A stretch of DNA of 28,961 bases. Source: Bacillota bacterium. GTDB taxonomy: Bacteria; Bacillota; Clostridia; Acetivibrionales; DTU013. This document shows positions 21,321 to 28,961 of the stretch, one piece after another. A program made the position numbers and the translations under genes. Location: contig JAEZLF010000184.1 in the NCBI GenBank assembly GCA_023435925.1, forward strand, positions 1-28,961, read 5' to 3'. Below the pieces are notes generated by a model. The model ran no database searches. It was not told the DNA's origin and was given only the letters and a program-made list of their open reading frames with translations. The stretch's first letter is position 1, and each line of letters opens with the position of its first letter.

Positions 21321-22343
21321 ATGTCAAGAATCATATGCTTTGGAGAAATTATGCTGAGACTTTCGCCGCCGGGGTACACCAGGTTTGTGCAGGCCAATTC
21401 CTTTGATGTGGTATACGGAGGGGGAGAAGCCAATGTAAGTGTATCTCTGGCTAACTATGGGATGGATTCCGCCTTTGTTACAAGGGTTCCGGACAATTCC
21501 ATCGGCGACAGTGCGGTAAATGAGTTGAGAAAATATGGTGTCGATATCAGGTTCATTGCAAGAGGCGGTGAAAGACTGGGTATCTATTTCCTTGAGAAGG
21601 GTGCTTCTCAGAGACCTTCCAAGGTAATTTACGACAGAAAGCATTCTGCCATTTCGGAAGCAAAGCCCGGAGATCTGGACTGGAATACCATTTTCAGCGG
21701 AGCTTCCTGGTTCCATTTTACCGGTATCACGCCTGCTCTTGGCGACCAGCCGGCTGCACTGACGCTGGAAGCTGTTAAGTGTGCCAAGGCAATGGGACTG
21801 AAAGTCAGCTGTGACCTGAACTTCCGCAAAAATCTCTGGACCTCGGAAAAAGCAGGCAAGGTTATGGGTGAGCTGATGCAGTATGTCGATGTTTGCATAG
21901 CTAATGAGGAGGATGCAGACAAGGTATTTGGAATCAAGGCTGACGACTCCGATATATCCGGCGGAAAACTCAGTCATGAAGGATATAAAAAGGTTGCTGC
22001 GGAGCTGAAACGTAAATTTGGATTCGAAAAGGTCGCAATTACCCTCAGAGGCAGCATATCCGCTTCCGATAATATTTGGGCTGCGATGCTTTATGACGGC
22101 ACCGATTACTATTTCTCAAAGAGCTATCCGGTTCATATTGTTGACCGTGTCGGCGGCGGAGATTCTTTTGGCGGTGGTTTAATATACGCACTGTCAAACG
22201 GCTATACACCGGCTGATGCAATTGAATTTGCTACAGCAGCATCCTGTCTGAAGCATTCCATCGAGGGTGACTTTAATCATGCCACACTAGCGGAAGTAAA
22301 GGCATTAATGGGCGGCGACGGCTCGGGGAGAGTTCAGAGATAG
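21321..22343 (+). CDS. kdgK: 2-keto-3-deoxygluconate kinase (PfkB family)
   Basis: The 340-residue PfkB kinase phosphorylates 2-keto-3-deoxygluconate in pectin/uronate catabolism. It shows FGEIMLRLSPPGYTRF, VYGGGEANVSVSLANYG (31-47), YFLEKGASQRPSKVIYDR, CDLNFRKNLW (164-173), and DRVGGGDSFGGGLIY (275-289, catalytic Asp281), the KDG-kinase variant of the PfkB signature. It differs clearly from the fructokinase-type paralog at 2496, which carries DTTGAGDAF. ATG 21321 has GGAGGT 7-9 bases upstream. The IclR gene is 22 bp upstream, so they are one operon. The matching aldolase gene (kdgA/eda) is not in the window. A strong terminator follows. Confidence 0.93.
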   Translation: MSRIICFGEIMLRLSPPGYTRFVQANSFDVVYGGGEANVSVSLANYGMDSAFVTRVPDNSIGDSAVNELRKYGVDIRFIARGGERLGIYFLEKGASQRPSKVIYDRKHSAISEAKPGDLDWNTIFSGASWFHFTGITPALGDQPAALTLEAVKCAKAMGLKVSCDLNFRKNLWTSEKAGKVMGELMQYVDVCIANEEDADKVFGIKADDSDISGGKLSHEGYKKVAAELKRKFGFEKVAITLRGSISASDNIWAAMLYDGTDYYFSKSYPVHIVDRVGGGDSFGGGLIYALSNGYTPADAIEFATAASCLKHSIEGDFNHATLAEVKALMGGDGSGRVQR

Positions 22344-22361
22344 AGGATAATGATGCTTCAC

Positions 22362-22403
22362 AAAAAAACTGATCTCATTCGTTCTCATGAGATCAGTTTT
22401 TTT
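22362..22403. terminator. Rho-independent terminator after kdgK
   Basis: A 17-bp perfect stem (22362-22378 with 22387-22403) has an 8-nt loop and ends in seven T; seven A on the other side make it bidirectional. Confidence 0.95.
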
Positions 22404-22555
22404 GCATGCCGGATTTTGTAATTATATGAGGCGAGAGAGTGAAACTATTTGACGTTTTAAGAAAAAGTGATCCACGGTAAAGTTTGTTGGGCAATAGTTG
22501 AATAAGCCATTGGCATGGCGTTTGCACAGAGAGTGATGACAATGGAATCCACATA
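22404..22555. other. Intergenic stretch upstream of the LacI-family promoter
   Basis: I see no gene, hairpin or repeat here. The short minus-strand frame covering it has no supporting ribosome site or recognisable sequence. Confidence 0.5.
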
Positions 22556-22584
22556 TTGACATCCGCCAGAGATCGTGATAATAT
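22556..22584 (+). promoter_or_regulatory. Promoter of the LacI-family gene
   Basis: TTGACA (22556-22561), 17-bp spacer, TAATAT (22579-22584) with an extended TGA. The start is predicted at about 22591, right at the operator. Confidence 0.75.
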
Positions 22585-22593
22585 AGAATATAG

Positions 22594-22607
22594 TTTATAC
22601 GTATAAA
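22594..22607 (+). promoter_or_regulatory. LacI-type operator, copy 1
   Basis: TTTATACGTATAAA is a perfect 14-bp palindrome with the central CG typical of LacI-family operators. It lies at the transcription start of the regulator gene, which fits autorepression. Confidence 0.75.
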
Positions 22608-22632
22608 TAAAATCCCTGAAAGACAGGCGTAT

Positions 22633-23640
22633 ATGAATAAAAAGAAGAATGTATCCAGCCGGGATGTGGCTCGTGAAGCCGGTGTATCCCAGGCAACCGT
22701 TTCATATATACTTAATGATGTTAAAAATGTCAGGATCAAACCTGAGACAAGAGCGGCGGTCCTGGAGGCAGTCAGAAAGCTGAATTATCACCCTGATGAA
22801 ATGGCTAGGGGTATGAAGCTTGGCAAGCCGATGTCCATAGGTGTCGTGACCGATCGGAATGTTACCAACTTCTATTTTATGAAAACTCTTGAGGGAATCC
22901 GTGATGGTTTGCAGAAGAATGATTACTCGGTTACCTTGCTGTTCAACAAACCGGAAGACCATGCGGATGCAGACTATATAAGATATTACAATTCCAATCG
23001 GATCGGCGGGATCCTGTTTGCATTTGCTTCTATCAGTGATGAAATGGCGGATTACCTTACAGCAAATTTGATCCCGTTTGTCAAGGTGGATGCCATGCAG
23101 TCTTCAAAGGATATTTTCCAGGTATGTACGGATCATGTGAGCCATATTCCCTCTGTGATTGAGTACTTCTTGTCAAAAGGTGTGAAAAGGATCGGATATG
23201 CCGGGCCGAGCCGTCCTAAAATTGCAGATGGCAGACTTGAAGCTTTCAAAGAGGCAATGCAGAAATATTCTCCGGATGTAGACGATCGGCTCATTATTAC
23301 CAGTACATTTCAGGATGATGAGATGTCTGCTGCCATTAAAGGACTTCTTACATCAGAGCACCGTCCTGATGCATTGCTTGCAGGATCTCCAAGGTTTGGG
23401 CTGATGGCCTTACGATGTGCGTTGAGCTTACAATTAAGAGTACCGGAGCAGCTAAAAATTATCGCCCTTGGCACATCCAATTTTTCTGAAATCGTATATC
23501 CTTCTCTTTCTGCAGTGGAGCTGCCATTGTATGACATGGGCATCCATTCAGCGCAAATGCTGTCAGAGCGCATGAAGGGGAATGAGGTACAAAAAGCTGT
23601 TATACTGCCATCGGAGCTTGTTATCAGAGATTCCAGCTAG
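22633..23640 (+). CDS. LacI family transcriptional regulator
   Basis: The 335-residue protein has the N-terminal LacI headpiece VSSRDVAREAGVSQATVSYILND and hinge PDEMARGMKLGKPM, followed by a periplasmic-binding-protein-like sensor domain (IGVVTDRNVTNFYF, IGGILFAFASISDEM, RIGYAGPSRPKIADGRLEAFKEAM, PDALLAGSPRFGLMAL) and a C-terminal LVIRDS. The effector is unknown. The ribosome site is weak (AGACAGG). Palindromes TTTATACGTATAA(A/G) lie at its own promoter and 13 bp before the ABC exporter gene. It therefore likely controls itself and the exporter, an unusual target for a family that mostly controls sugar uptake. Confidence 0.93.
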   Translation: MNKKKNVSSRDVAREAGVSQATVSYILNDVKNVRIKPETRAAVLEAVRKLNYHPDEMARGMKLGKPMSIGVVTDRNVTNFYFMKTLEGIRDGLQKNDYSVTLLFNKPEDHADADYIRYYNSNRIGGILFAFASISDEMADYLTANLIPFVKVDAMQSSKDIFQVCTDHVSHIPSVIEYFLSKGVKRIGYAGPSRPKIADGRLEAFKEAMQKYSPDVDDRLIITSTFQDDEMSAAIKGLLTSEHRPDALLAGSPRFGLMALRCALSLQLRVPEQLKIIALGTSNFSEIVYPSLSAVELPLYDMGIHSAQMLSERMKGNEVQKAVILPSELVIRDSS

Positions 23641-23686
23641 GGGGGAAACGGGTGTCATCATTCGAAAGAGTTTTTTCGACACTAAA

Positions 23687-23700
23687 TTTATACGTATAAG
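23687..23700 (+). promoter_or_regulatory. LacI-type operator, copy 2
   Basis: TTTATACGTATAAG matches copy 1 at 13 of 14 positions and sits immediately before the exporter's ribosome site. A weak promoter (TTCGAA at 23661, TAAATT at 23683) may overlap it. A hairpin-like pairing of GTGTC (23652-23656) with GACAC (23678-23682) lies just upstream. Confidence 0.7.
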
Positions 23701-23712
23701 TGAGGACGATTC

Positions 23713-25602
23713 ATGAAGGCAAAACAGATTCTGATTCATTTTTTTAAAGACCACAAATGGAGTTATTTTATAGGAATAATCATACTGCTGGGAACTACCT
23801 TTCTGAATATGCTGATTCCTAAGATACTCGGCGTTATTACGGATGGACTGAACCGAAAAGATGTGCCGGACAAGTGGGTCATCCGGAATGTATTGATTAT
23901 GCTGGCTGTTGTGGTGGCTGTTTTCCTATTAAAGTTTTTATGGCGGTACCTTCTCATCGGGAACTGCAGATCTCTTGAATGCATCCTGAGGGACAGCTTG
24001 TTCAGACATCTCCAGACACTGCCCCTCAGCTTTTATAGCAATAGTAAGACAGGAGATCTGGTAGCCTACGCCATCAATGATGTTCAGGCCGTACGAAAGA
24101 CAGTCGGTTTTGGTTCAATACACGTGCTGGACGGGATGACCCTGTGTGTAATTTCCATTCTGTTTATGGCAAGAACAATCGATCCTATTCTTACAGTCAT
24201 GGCGTTGGCGCCGATACCGGCGGCCGTTTTTATCATGGTGAAGGTGGGAAAGCATATCCGCAGCAGGTTTAAAAAGGTCCAGGAAGCATTTGCTTCTATT
24301 TCTGAAAAGGTGCAGGAAAACATCTCCGGTATTCGGGTTATTAAGGCTTTTTCACAGGAAAGAGAGGAAGTGGACAATTTTCTTAAATACAGCCAGAGAC
24401 GTGTGAATACCCAGATGGATCTGACAAGGATTTCTGCACTGCTTGGGCCTTGTGCACAAGTGTGCTTCGGATTCAGCTTTCTCTTCTTTATTGTATATGG
24501 GAGTAAGCTTGTTATTGACGGAACGATTTCTCTTGGCGATTATGTTGCTTTCAACACCTATATGCTGGCCATTATGGGGCCGGTTACCAATATCAGCCGT
24601 ATCATTGATGTATGGCAGATGGGAATAGCGTCATTCAGAAGGCTCAGTGTTATATTTGATACACCGCCTGCATTTGAACAGACTGAGGAAGAGAGCACTG
24701 CTTGCGGTATTAAAGGCAGCCTGGATATTCGAAACCTGAATTTCACTTACCCAGGCGCACAAAAAAGAGCGTTGAAAAACATCAATCTCACACTGGAACA
24801 GGGTAAGACTTTGGGGATAACCGGCAAAACCGGCAGTGGCAAGACAACGCTGATGAATCTTTTATTAAGGCTTTATGATGCGGAAGACGGATGCATTTTC
24901 CTGGATGGAATTGATATCAATAGAATACCGGCGGATATTCTTAGGGAATGTATTGGTTATGTTCCGCAGGACAATTTCCTTTTTTCTACCACCATTAAGA
25001 AGAATATCGAGTTTTTCAGAGAGATCTATTCCGATGATGAAATTGAGGATGCAGCAAAGATATCCGGAGTATATGAAAATATACTGGCATTTCCGGCCGG
25101 GTTTGATACGGTTGTCGGGGAGCGGGGCACAACGTTGTCCGGCGGCCAGAAGCAAAGAATATCCATCGCAAGAGCGATTGTAAAAAATCCAGTCATGCTG
25201 ATTCTGGATGACAGCTTATCTGCGGTAGATTCAAAAACAGAGGAGGAGATATTGGGTAATATAAAGCGGGTACTTGAAAACCGTACCGGTATCATTATTT
25301 CCCACAGGATTTCAACGATTATGCATGCAAATGAGATATTATACATGAACAATGGAAGAATAGCCGAGCGAGGAACACATGAGCAGCTGTTGGAGCTGAA
25401 AGGCTTGTACTATGAGCTGTTTCATGCACAGAAGGAGTCCTCTGCTGTGCAGGAAAAGGATGTTTTGTACGAAGAGCCTACTGCCCAAAAAGAGCCTGGC
25501 ACGCGGAAAGAACGAACCACGCAGGAATATACCGGTGAGCCGGATGGAATCGTTTGCCGGTCTGCGGAGCAGACAGATGAAGCAAAGGTGGTGGTAGGAT
25601 GA
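23713..25602 (+). CDS. ABC exporter half-transporter, degenerate-site subunit
   Basis: The 629-residue protein has six membrane segments in residues ~18-310 (type I exporter fold) and an ATPase domain: Walker A GKTGSGKT (371-378), Q-loop Q419, a canonical signature LSGGQ (475-479), and Walker B LILDD (496-500), with the usual catalytic Glu replaced by Asp500; H-loop His531. The change is typical of one partner in heterodimeric exporters such as BmrCD or TM287/288. Residues ~574-629 form an unusual charged tail rich in Glu, Thr and Lys. ATG 23713 follows GTGAGGA. The gene overlaps the next by 4 bases (ATGA). Substrate is unknown; drugs, lipids or peptides are possible. Confidence 0.94.
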   Translation: MKAKQILIHFFKDHKWSYFIGIIILLGTTFLNMLIPKILGVITDGLNRKDVPDKWVIRNVLIMLAVVVAVFLLKFLWRYLLIGNCRSLECILRDSLFRHLQTLPLSFYSNSKTGDLVAYAINDVQAVRKTVGFGSIHVLDGMTLCVISILFMARTIDPILTVMALAPIPAAVFIMVKVGKHIRSRFKKVQEAFASISEKVQENISGIRVIKAFSQEREEVDNFLKYSQRRVNTQMDLTRISALLGPCAQVCFGFSFLFFIVYGSKLVIDGTISLGDYVAFNTYMLAIMGPVTNISRIIDVWQMGIASFRRLSVIFDTPPAFEQTEEESTACGIKGSLDIRNLNFTYPGAQKRALKNINLTLEQGKTLGITGKTGSGKTTLMNLLLRLYDAEDGCIFLDGIDINRIPADILRECIGYVPQDNFLFSTTIKKNIEFFREIYSDDEIEDAAKISGVYENILAFPAGFDTVVGERGTTLSGGQKQRISIARAIVKNPVMLILDDSLSAVDSKTEEEILGNIKRVLENRTGIIISHRISTIMHANEILYMNNGRIAERGTHEQLLELKGLYYELFHAQKESSAVQEKDVLYEEPTAQKEPGTRKERTTQEYTGEPDGIVCRSAEQTDEAKVVVG

Positions 25603-27380
25603 GCAGCAGCAAGGTTACGCGGGATGAGTTCACTATTGAAAAAAAGAGTTTTCAGTTTATCAGGCTGATGTCCTACTTCAAACCCTGGCTGCATCTGGTG
25701 CTGCTTAGCATTTTACTGGCTTTGGCGGTAAATGGTGCGGTGCTGGTCAGACCTTATATCATAAAATATGTGATTGACGATTTTATCGTAAAGGGTGACT
25801 ACGATTTTAAACGTATTATGCTGATGGGGATATGGTATCTTGCGGCGATTCTGCTTGGGTCGGGTTGCAGTTATTTGCAGACCAATATGCTCACTTATGT
25901 CGGACAAAAAATCATGTATGAAATACGAAATCAGCTTTTTGAGCATATCCAGGGCATGTCGATGGTCTTCTTTGACAAGAACTCTTCCGGCAGGATATTA
26001 ACCAGAGTGACTAATGATATTGAAGCGCTGAACGAAGTATTTTCCGGAGTTATGGTGGATATTTTCAAAAATATCATTATGTTGGCAGGGATTATTTTTG
26101 TCATGTTTTCATTGGATACTGAAATGGCGCTTGTCAGTATCGGGTGCATACCTGTCATTGCTGGAATCATGGTCGCTTACCGTATCGCTGCCCGGAAAAA
26201 CTTTATTAAGATGAAGGGAATGCTGGCAAGAATCAACGGCTTTCTGGCAGAAAACATATCCGGCATGAAGCTGGTACAAATCTTTCACCGGGAGAAGGAG
26301 AAATATCTGGAACTGGAGAAGCTGGACGGTGAGTTCTTCAAATTTAGTCTCAGAGAAGTGATACTTAACAGCTTTAGCAGGCCTCTTGTAGATATCATTA
26401 ACAATATGACCACAGCGGCTGTCATTATTTTCTGTATGGGAAGAATACTGCGCGGAGAGATTGAAATAGGGGTATTGTTTGCCTTTATTACATACATTAA
26501 GCAGTTTTTTGAGCCGATCAGCGATTTATCTGAAAAATACACCACAATACAATCAGCTGTGATTTCTTCCGAAAGAGTCTTTGAAATACTGGACACGACA
26601 GATGTACAGGAGGATATGGAAAGCGGTGAACCGATTGAGCGGCTGAAAGGCGATATTGAATTTAAGAATGTTTGGTTCGCCTATAATGAAGAAGACTGGG
26701 TGCTCAAGGATGTCAGCTTCCGGATTGAGCCGGGCGAGGTGGCAGCCTTTGTTGGAGCTACCGGCTCTGGTAAATCAACGATTATCAGTTTGATGGCACG
26801 GTTTTATGATATTCAGAAAGGGCAGATATTAATTGACGGAAAAGATATCAGATTATTCCGTCTGAAAGATCTCCGCCGGCAAATATCGGTGGTGCTGCAG
26901 GACGTGTTTCTGTTTTCCGGAGATATCAAATCGAATATACGGCTCAATAACAGCAGTATTTCCGACAGTGATATTGAGTATGCGGCGAAATACGTAAAGG
27001 CAGACGGGTTTATTGAATCCCTTCCCGGGAAATATGAGGAAGAGGTAAAGGAGCGCGGCTGTACTTTTTCTGCCGGGCAGAAGCAATTGATATCCTTTGC
27101 CAGAGCTGTAGCCTTCAAGCCATCGATCCTGGTACTGGATGAGGCCACGGCAAATATTGACACGGAGACGGAAATAGCCATACAGGAGGCTATGACAAGG
27201 ATATCCAAGGGCAGAACATCTATTATCATAGCCCACAGGCTTTCAACAATCCGGAGTGCGGACAAAATCATGGTTGTACATAACGGCCGCCTCAGAGAAA
27301 GCGGCAGGCATGATGAGCTCATGCAGCTTGACGGCATATACAGCAGGCTCTACAGAAAGCAGATAGAAAGCACACTGTAA
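25599..27380 (+). CDS. ABC exporter half-transporter, catalytic-site subunit
   Basis: The 593-residue partner has six membrane segments (about 30-305) and an ATPase domain: Walker A GATGSGKS (386-393), Walker B LVLDE with catalytic Glu515, and H-loop His546. Its signature is degenerate, FSAGQ (490-494) in place of LSGGQ. Together the pair forms one canonical ATP site (this Walker A/B with the partner's LSGGQ) and one degenerate site (partner's Asp500 with this FSAGQ). That is exactly the expected asymmetry of heterodimeric exporters. It starts at the ATGA overlap, so translation is coupled. The inverted repeat at 27401-27437 follows. Confidence 0.94.
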   Translation: MSSSKVTRDEFTIEKKSFQFIRLMSYFKPWLHLVLLSILLALAVNGAVLVRPYIIKYVIDDFIVKGDYDFKRIMLMGIWYLAAILLGSGCSYLQTNMLTYVGQKIMYEIRNQLFEHIQGMSMVFFDKNSSGRILTRVTNDIEALNEVFSGVMVDIFKNIIMLAGIIFVMFSLDTEMALVSIGCIPVIAGIMVAYRIAARKNFIKMKGMLARINGFLAENISGMKLVQIFHREKEKYLELEKLDGEFFKFSLREVILNSFSRPLVDIINNMTTAAVIIFCMGRILRGEIEIGVLFAFITYIKQFFEPISDLSEKYTTIQSAVISSERVFEILDTTDVQEDMESGEPIERLKGDIEFKNVWFAYNEEDWVLKDVSFRIEPGEVAAFVGATGSGKSTIISLMARFYDIQKGQILIDGKDIRLFRLKDLRRQISVVLQDVFLFSGDIKSNIRLNNSSISDSDIEYAAKYVKADGFIESLPGKYEEEVKERGCTFSAGQKQLISFARAVAFKPSILVLDEATANIDTETEIAIQEAMTRISKGRTSIIIAHRLSTIRSADKIMVVHNGRLRESGRHDELMQLDGIYSRLYRKQIESTL

Positions 27381-27400
27381 AAGTGAAGTAAATTTCTTAC

Positions 27401-27437
27401 GCTGTATTTGTATTTAAGTACCGAATTCAAATACAGC
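27401..27437. terminator. Inverted repeat between the convergent exporter and GerMN lipoprotein genes
   Basis: GCTGTATTTG (27401-27410) pairs perfectly with CAAATACAGC (27428-27437) around a 17-nt loop. No clear T tract follows, so it is a likely but weak terminator for either strand. Confidence 0.55.
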
Positions 27438-27447
27438 AGATTCGTAT

Positions 27448-28590
27448 TTATTTAAACTCAATGTCATCACCGTCTTTTACCTCCAAGGCTTCACCGGGCT
27501 GCATCAGGAAGTGACCCGACTCGTAAGGCTTACCATCCAGCGTAAGGATCACTTTGCTTTTTTCATAATAACGGCCGAAGGTTTTTGCAATACTACGCAG
27601 GAGCATACCTTCCAGACTCGTGCCCGCATTCATTTCCTTAACAAAATCGGAAGACAGATCAACGGTAACGGTATCGCCCTGTACATCAACGAGTATGCTG
27701 TTGATCTGAGTGCTTTTGGTCAGTGTTTTTGTCAGGTCGCCGCCTTCCGGAATCGTTTTTAATTCCTTCTGGAATTGCCACTTCATATCCTGGTTGGTCT
27801 TTATCTCGATCTCACGATTCACAAAGACGATCCGGTCTTCCATGAACTGCGGGAAATAGAGGCTGACATTGTGTTTGAAGGGAACATCCTTTTCGATGCT
27901 TTCCAGTTCACTTAACACAGTCATCTGGCCATCATCGGTAACGAACTCGGATTTAACAAGACCAATCCCCTTCACATAATAATCTCTGCTGGTGGAATCC
28001 TCCCACTTTGTTGTTACTTCGAGTGCAGTATACTGCCCTGCAGGTGTAGTAACCTGCTTGTCAACCGATGTGATGCTTCTGTTGGATCCATCTGCCAGAG
28101 TCCAGGAGGTGCCGGGCTCAAGGGGCTCTTTCAAAAAGATCTCTTCATCAGAAGACATAGAGGTGTAATCGTATCTGTGATAAGTCTCGCCTTGGTTATA
28201 GGTACTTACCAGTGCACCGTCCCGAATGGTGTAGACGGTTATAAACTGAGTTCCGCCATTCAGCTCTCTTACCTGCATTTTATTGTCCCTGATATAATCT
28301 ACATACGACTCATATTCTGCAAATTCATTTCCGGTACCCTTGTACCTCATGTGTACATCCGGTGTAAAGGGAAAGTAATCCGATATGGTTGCCTTCGTCT
28401 TTGTATCGGGCTCCGCGTTGGTGGCTTCCGGTTGCTCTGAACCTGTATTCGTTCCTGTGTCGGCGTTGGCATTAGTCGTTTCTTCCGCCACTGTCCCTGT
28501 ATTGGTCTCATTCTGTGCGCCCGGAGCGGTGGATGTGCAGGCGGACAGTAACAGGGTACCAATCATCAGTATAATAAATATTTTTTTCAT
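27448..28590 (-). CDS. GerMN domain lipoprotein
   Basis: The 380-residue protein has a lipoprotein signal with lipobox LSAC (Cys18), then a Thr/Asn/Glu-rich linker to about residue 66. A middle domain (TISDYFPFTPDVHMRYKG, PAGQYTALEVTTKW, YYVKGIGLVKSEF) recalls a domain often seen with copper-amine-oxidase-like or DUF lipoproteins. The C-terminal GerMN domain spans about residues 240-355 (VSLYFPQFMEDRIVFVNREI, INSILVDVQGDTVTVDLSSDFV, GTSLEGMLLRSIAKTF). GerMN occurs in spore germination and envelope proteins of Firmicutes; here its role is unknown. ATG 28590 has GGGAGG 8 bases ahead. It would be membrane-anchored outside the cell. Confidence 0.92.
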   Translation of the reverse strand: MKKIFIILMIGTLLLSACTSTAPGAQNETNTGTVAEETTNANADTGTNTGSEQPEATNAEPDTKTKATISDYFPFTPDVHMRYKGTGNEFAEYESYVDYIRDNKMQVRELNGGTQFITVYTIRDGALVSTYNQGETYHRYDYTSMSSDEEIFLKEPLEPGTSWTLADGSNRSITSVDKQVTTPAGQYTALEVTTKWEDSTSRDYYVKGIGLVKSEFVTDDGQMTVLSELESIEKDVPFKHNVSLYFPQFMEDRIVFVNREIEIKTNQDMKWQFQKELKTIPEGGDLTKTLTKSTQINSILVDVQGDTVTVDLSSDFVKEMNAGTSLEGMLLRSIAKTFGRYYEKSKVILTLDGKPYESGHFLMQPGEALEVKDGDDIEFK

Positions 28591-28701
28591 TTCTTATTCC
28601 TCCCGAAGTAATAGTCAATAAAGTCAAATACGAATGATTAGACGGCTGTTTTTTGCTTTTGTTCCAAGAAAACAGGAGGAAGAACAAGTGTTTGCTTTAT
28701 C

Positions 28702-28730
28702 TTGCTTTCATTTATGCGCCGGGGTATAAT
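28702..28730 (+). promoter_or_regulatory. Promoter of the helicase gene
   Basis: TTGCTT (28702-28707), 17-bp spacer, TATAAT (28725-28730). A perfect inverted repeat starts immediately downstream, at the expected start site. Confidence 0.7.
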
Positions 28731-28749
28731 GATAGAAAATCATTCTATC
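28731..28749 (+). promoter_or_regulatory. Operator-like inverted repeat before the helicase gene
   Basis: GATAGAA and TTCTATC are perfect inverted arms around AATCA, directly abutting the -10. It does not match the usual LexA box of Firmicutes. It may be an operator or a short 5' hairpin. Confidence 0.45.
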
Positions 28750-28782
28750 GAATAGAACATTAAATTTATAGGGGCATATCGG

Positions 28783-28961
28783 ATGATAACAGATAAAAAC
28801 AGGCAAGACTTCATTCAATTAAGAAAAAAACTGCTGGAAAACGAATTCAAGAGACTCAACGGTCCGCAGAAACAGGCTGTATTTCATATAAACGGGCCGT
28901 TGCTGGTCCTTGCCGGAGCCGGATCGGGAAAGACTTCGGTTCTTATAAACAGAATCGCATA
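28783..28961 (+). CDS. UvrD-like superfamily 1 DNA helicase (partial, 3' end outside window)
   Basis: The first 59 residues are visible. They include a lysine-rich N-terminal helix and then LNGPQKQAVFHINGPLLVLAGAGSGKTSVL with the Q motif and Walker A (GAGSGKTS). This matches ATP-dependent 3'-5' helicases of the UvrD/PcrA class. The longer start before LNGPQ suggests the clostridial UvrD paralog rather than PcrA itself, as far as memory allows. ATG 28783 has GGGG 8 bases upstream. The window ends inside motif I, so later helicase motifs cannot be checked. Confidence 0.9.
   Translation, partial: MITDKNRQDFIQLRKKLLENEFKRLNGPQKQAVFHINGPLLVLAGAGSGKTSVLINRIA

Noticed and set aside
26813..27337. 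174-codon minus-strand frame inside the second ABC gene
   Set aside because: Antisense of the conserved ATPase domain; low-complexity Ser/Ile composition and no ribosome site.

Overview
The window looks like a chromosomal segment of a Gram-positive anaerobe of the class Clostridia (Lachnospirales/Eubacteriales-like). This is inferred from strong AGGAGG-type ribosome binding sites, compact genes, many Rho-independent hairpins, and families common in that group: a CymR-type Rrf2 regulator, YjfB, a GerMN lipoprotein, a LytTR two-component pair and a clostridial-type UvrD helicase. I cannot name the species. There is no prophage, CRISPR array, rRNA or tRNA that I can support.

Layout. (1) 1-2069: 3' end of a thiamine-diphosphate E1 beta-type dehydrogenase with its terminator, then mutY on the minus strand. 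(2) 2070-5653: a fructokinase, an aldo/keto reductase with two C-terminal 4Fe-4S motifs, a ThuA-like protein (minus), and a possible 31-codon small gene upstream of it. (3) 5800-11235: a sulfur amino-acid cluster made of a CymR-like regulator, three consecutive paralogous PLP trans-sulfuration enzymes, and cysK with its own promoter. A shared AAACATATA(G/A)GA(A/T)TA motif lies just downstream of both promoters. (4) 11266-14530: a Fur-family regulator fused in one frame to an acyl-ACP thioesterase, followed 32 bp later by transketolase. This fusion is the most unusual gene in the window. (5) 14531-16785: a dense array of hairpins, a small YjfB protein (minus), and araA with an AraR-like operator over its -35. 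(6) 16783-20373: an AgrC/LytTR-type two-component pair (minus), and divergently a lipoprotein and a LemA protein. Three phased direct repeats in the divergent region look like LytTR binding sites. (7) 20401-22403: an IclR regulator and 2-keto-3-deoxygluconate kinase. (8) 22556-27380: a LacI regulator and a heterodimeric ABC exporter, with nearly identical TTTATACGTATAA(A/G) operators upstream of each unit. (9) 27401-28961: a GerMN lipoprotein (minus) and the 5' end of a UvrD-like helicase.

How the genes work together. Most units pair a local transcription factor with its likely targets: CymR with the Met/Cys enzymes and CysK, Fur-thioesterase with its own promoter, LytTR with the lipoprotein/lemA unit, IclR with kdgK, LacI with the exporter. 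Several catabolic genes (fructokinase, araA, KDG kinase, transketolase) suggest a plant-sugar-fermenting lifestyle, but each lacks its usual pathway partners inside the window. All functional statements come from reading motifs and remembered family features; no database search was run.
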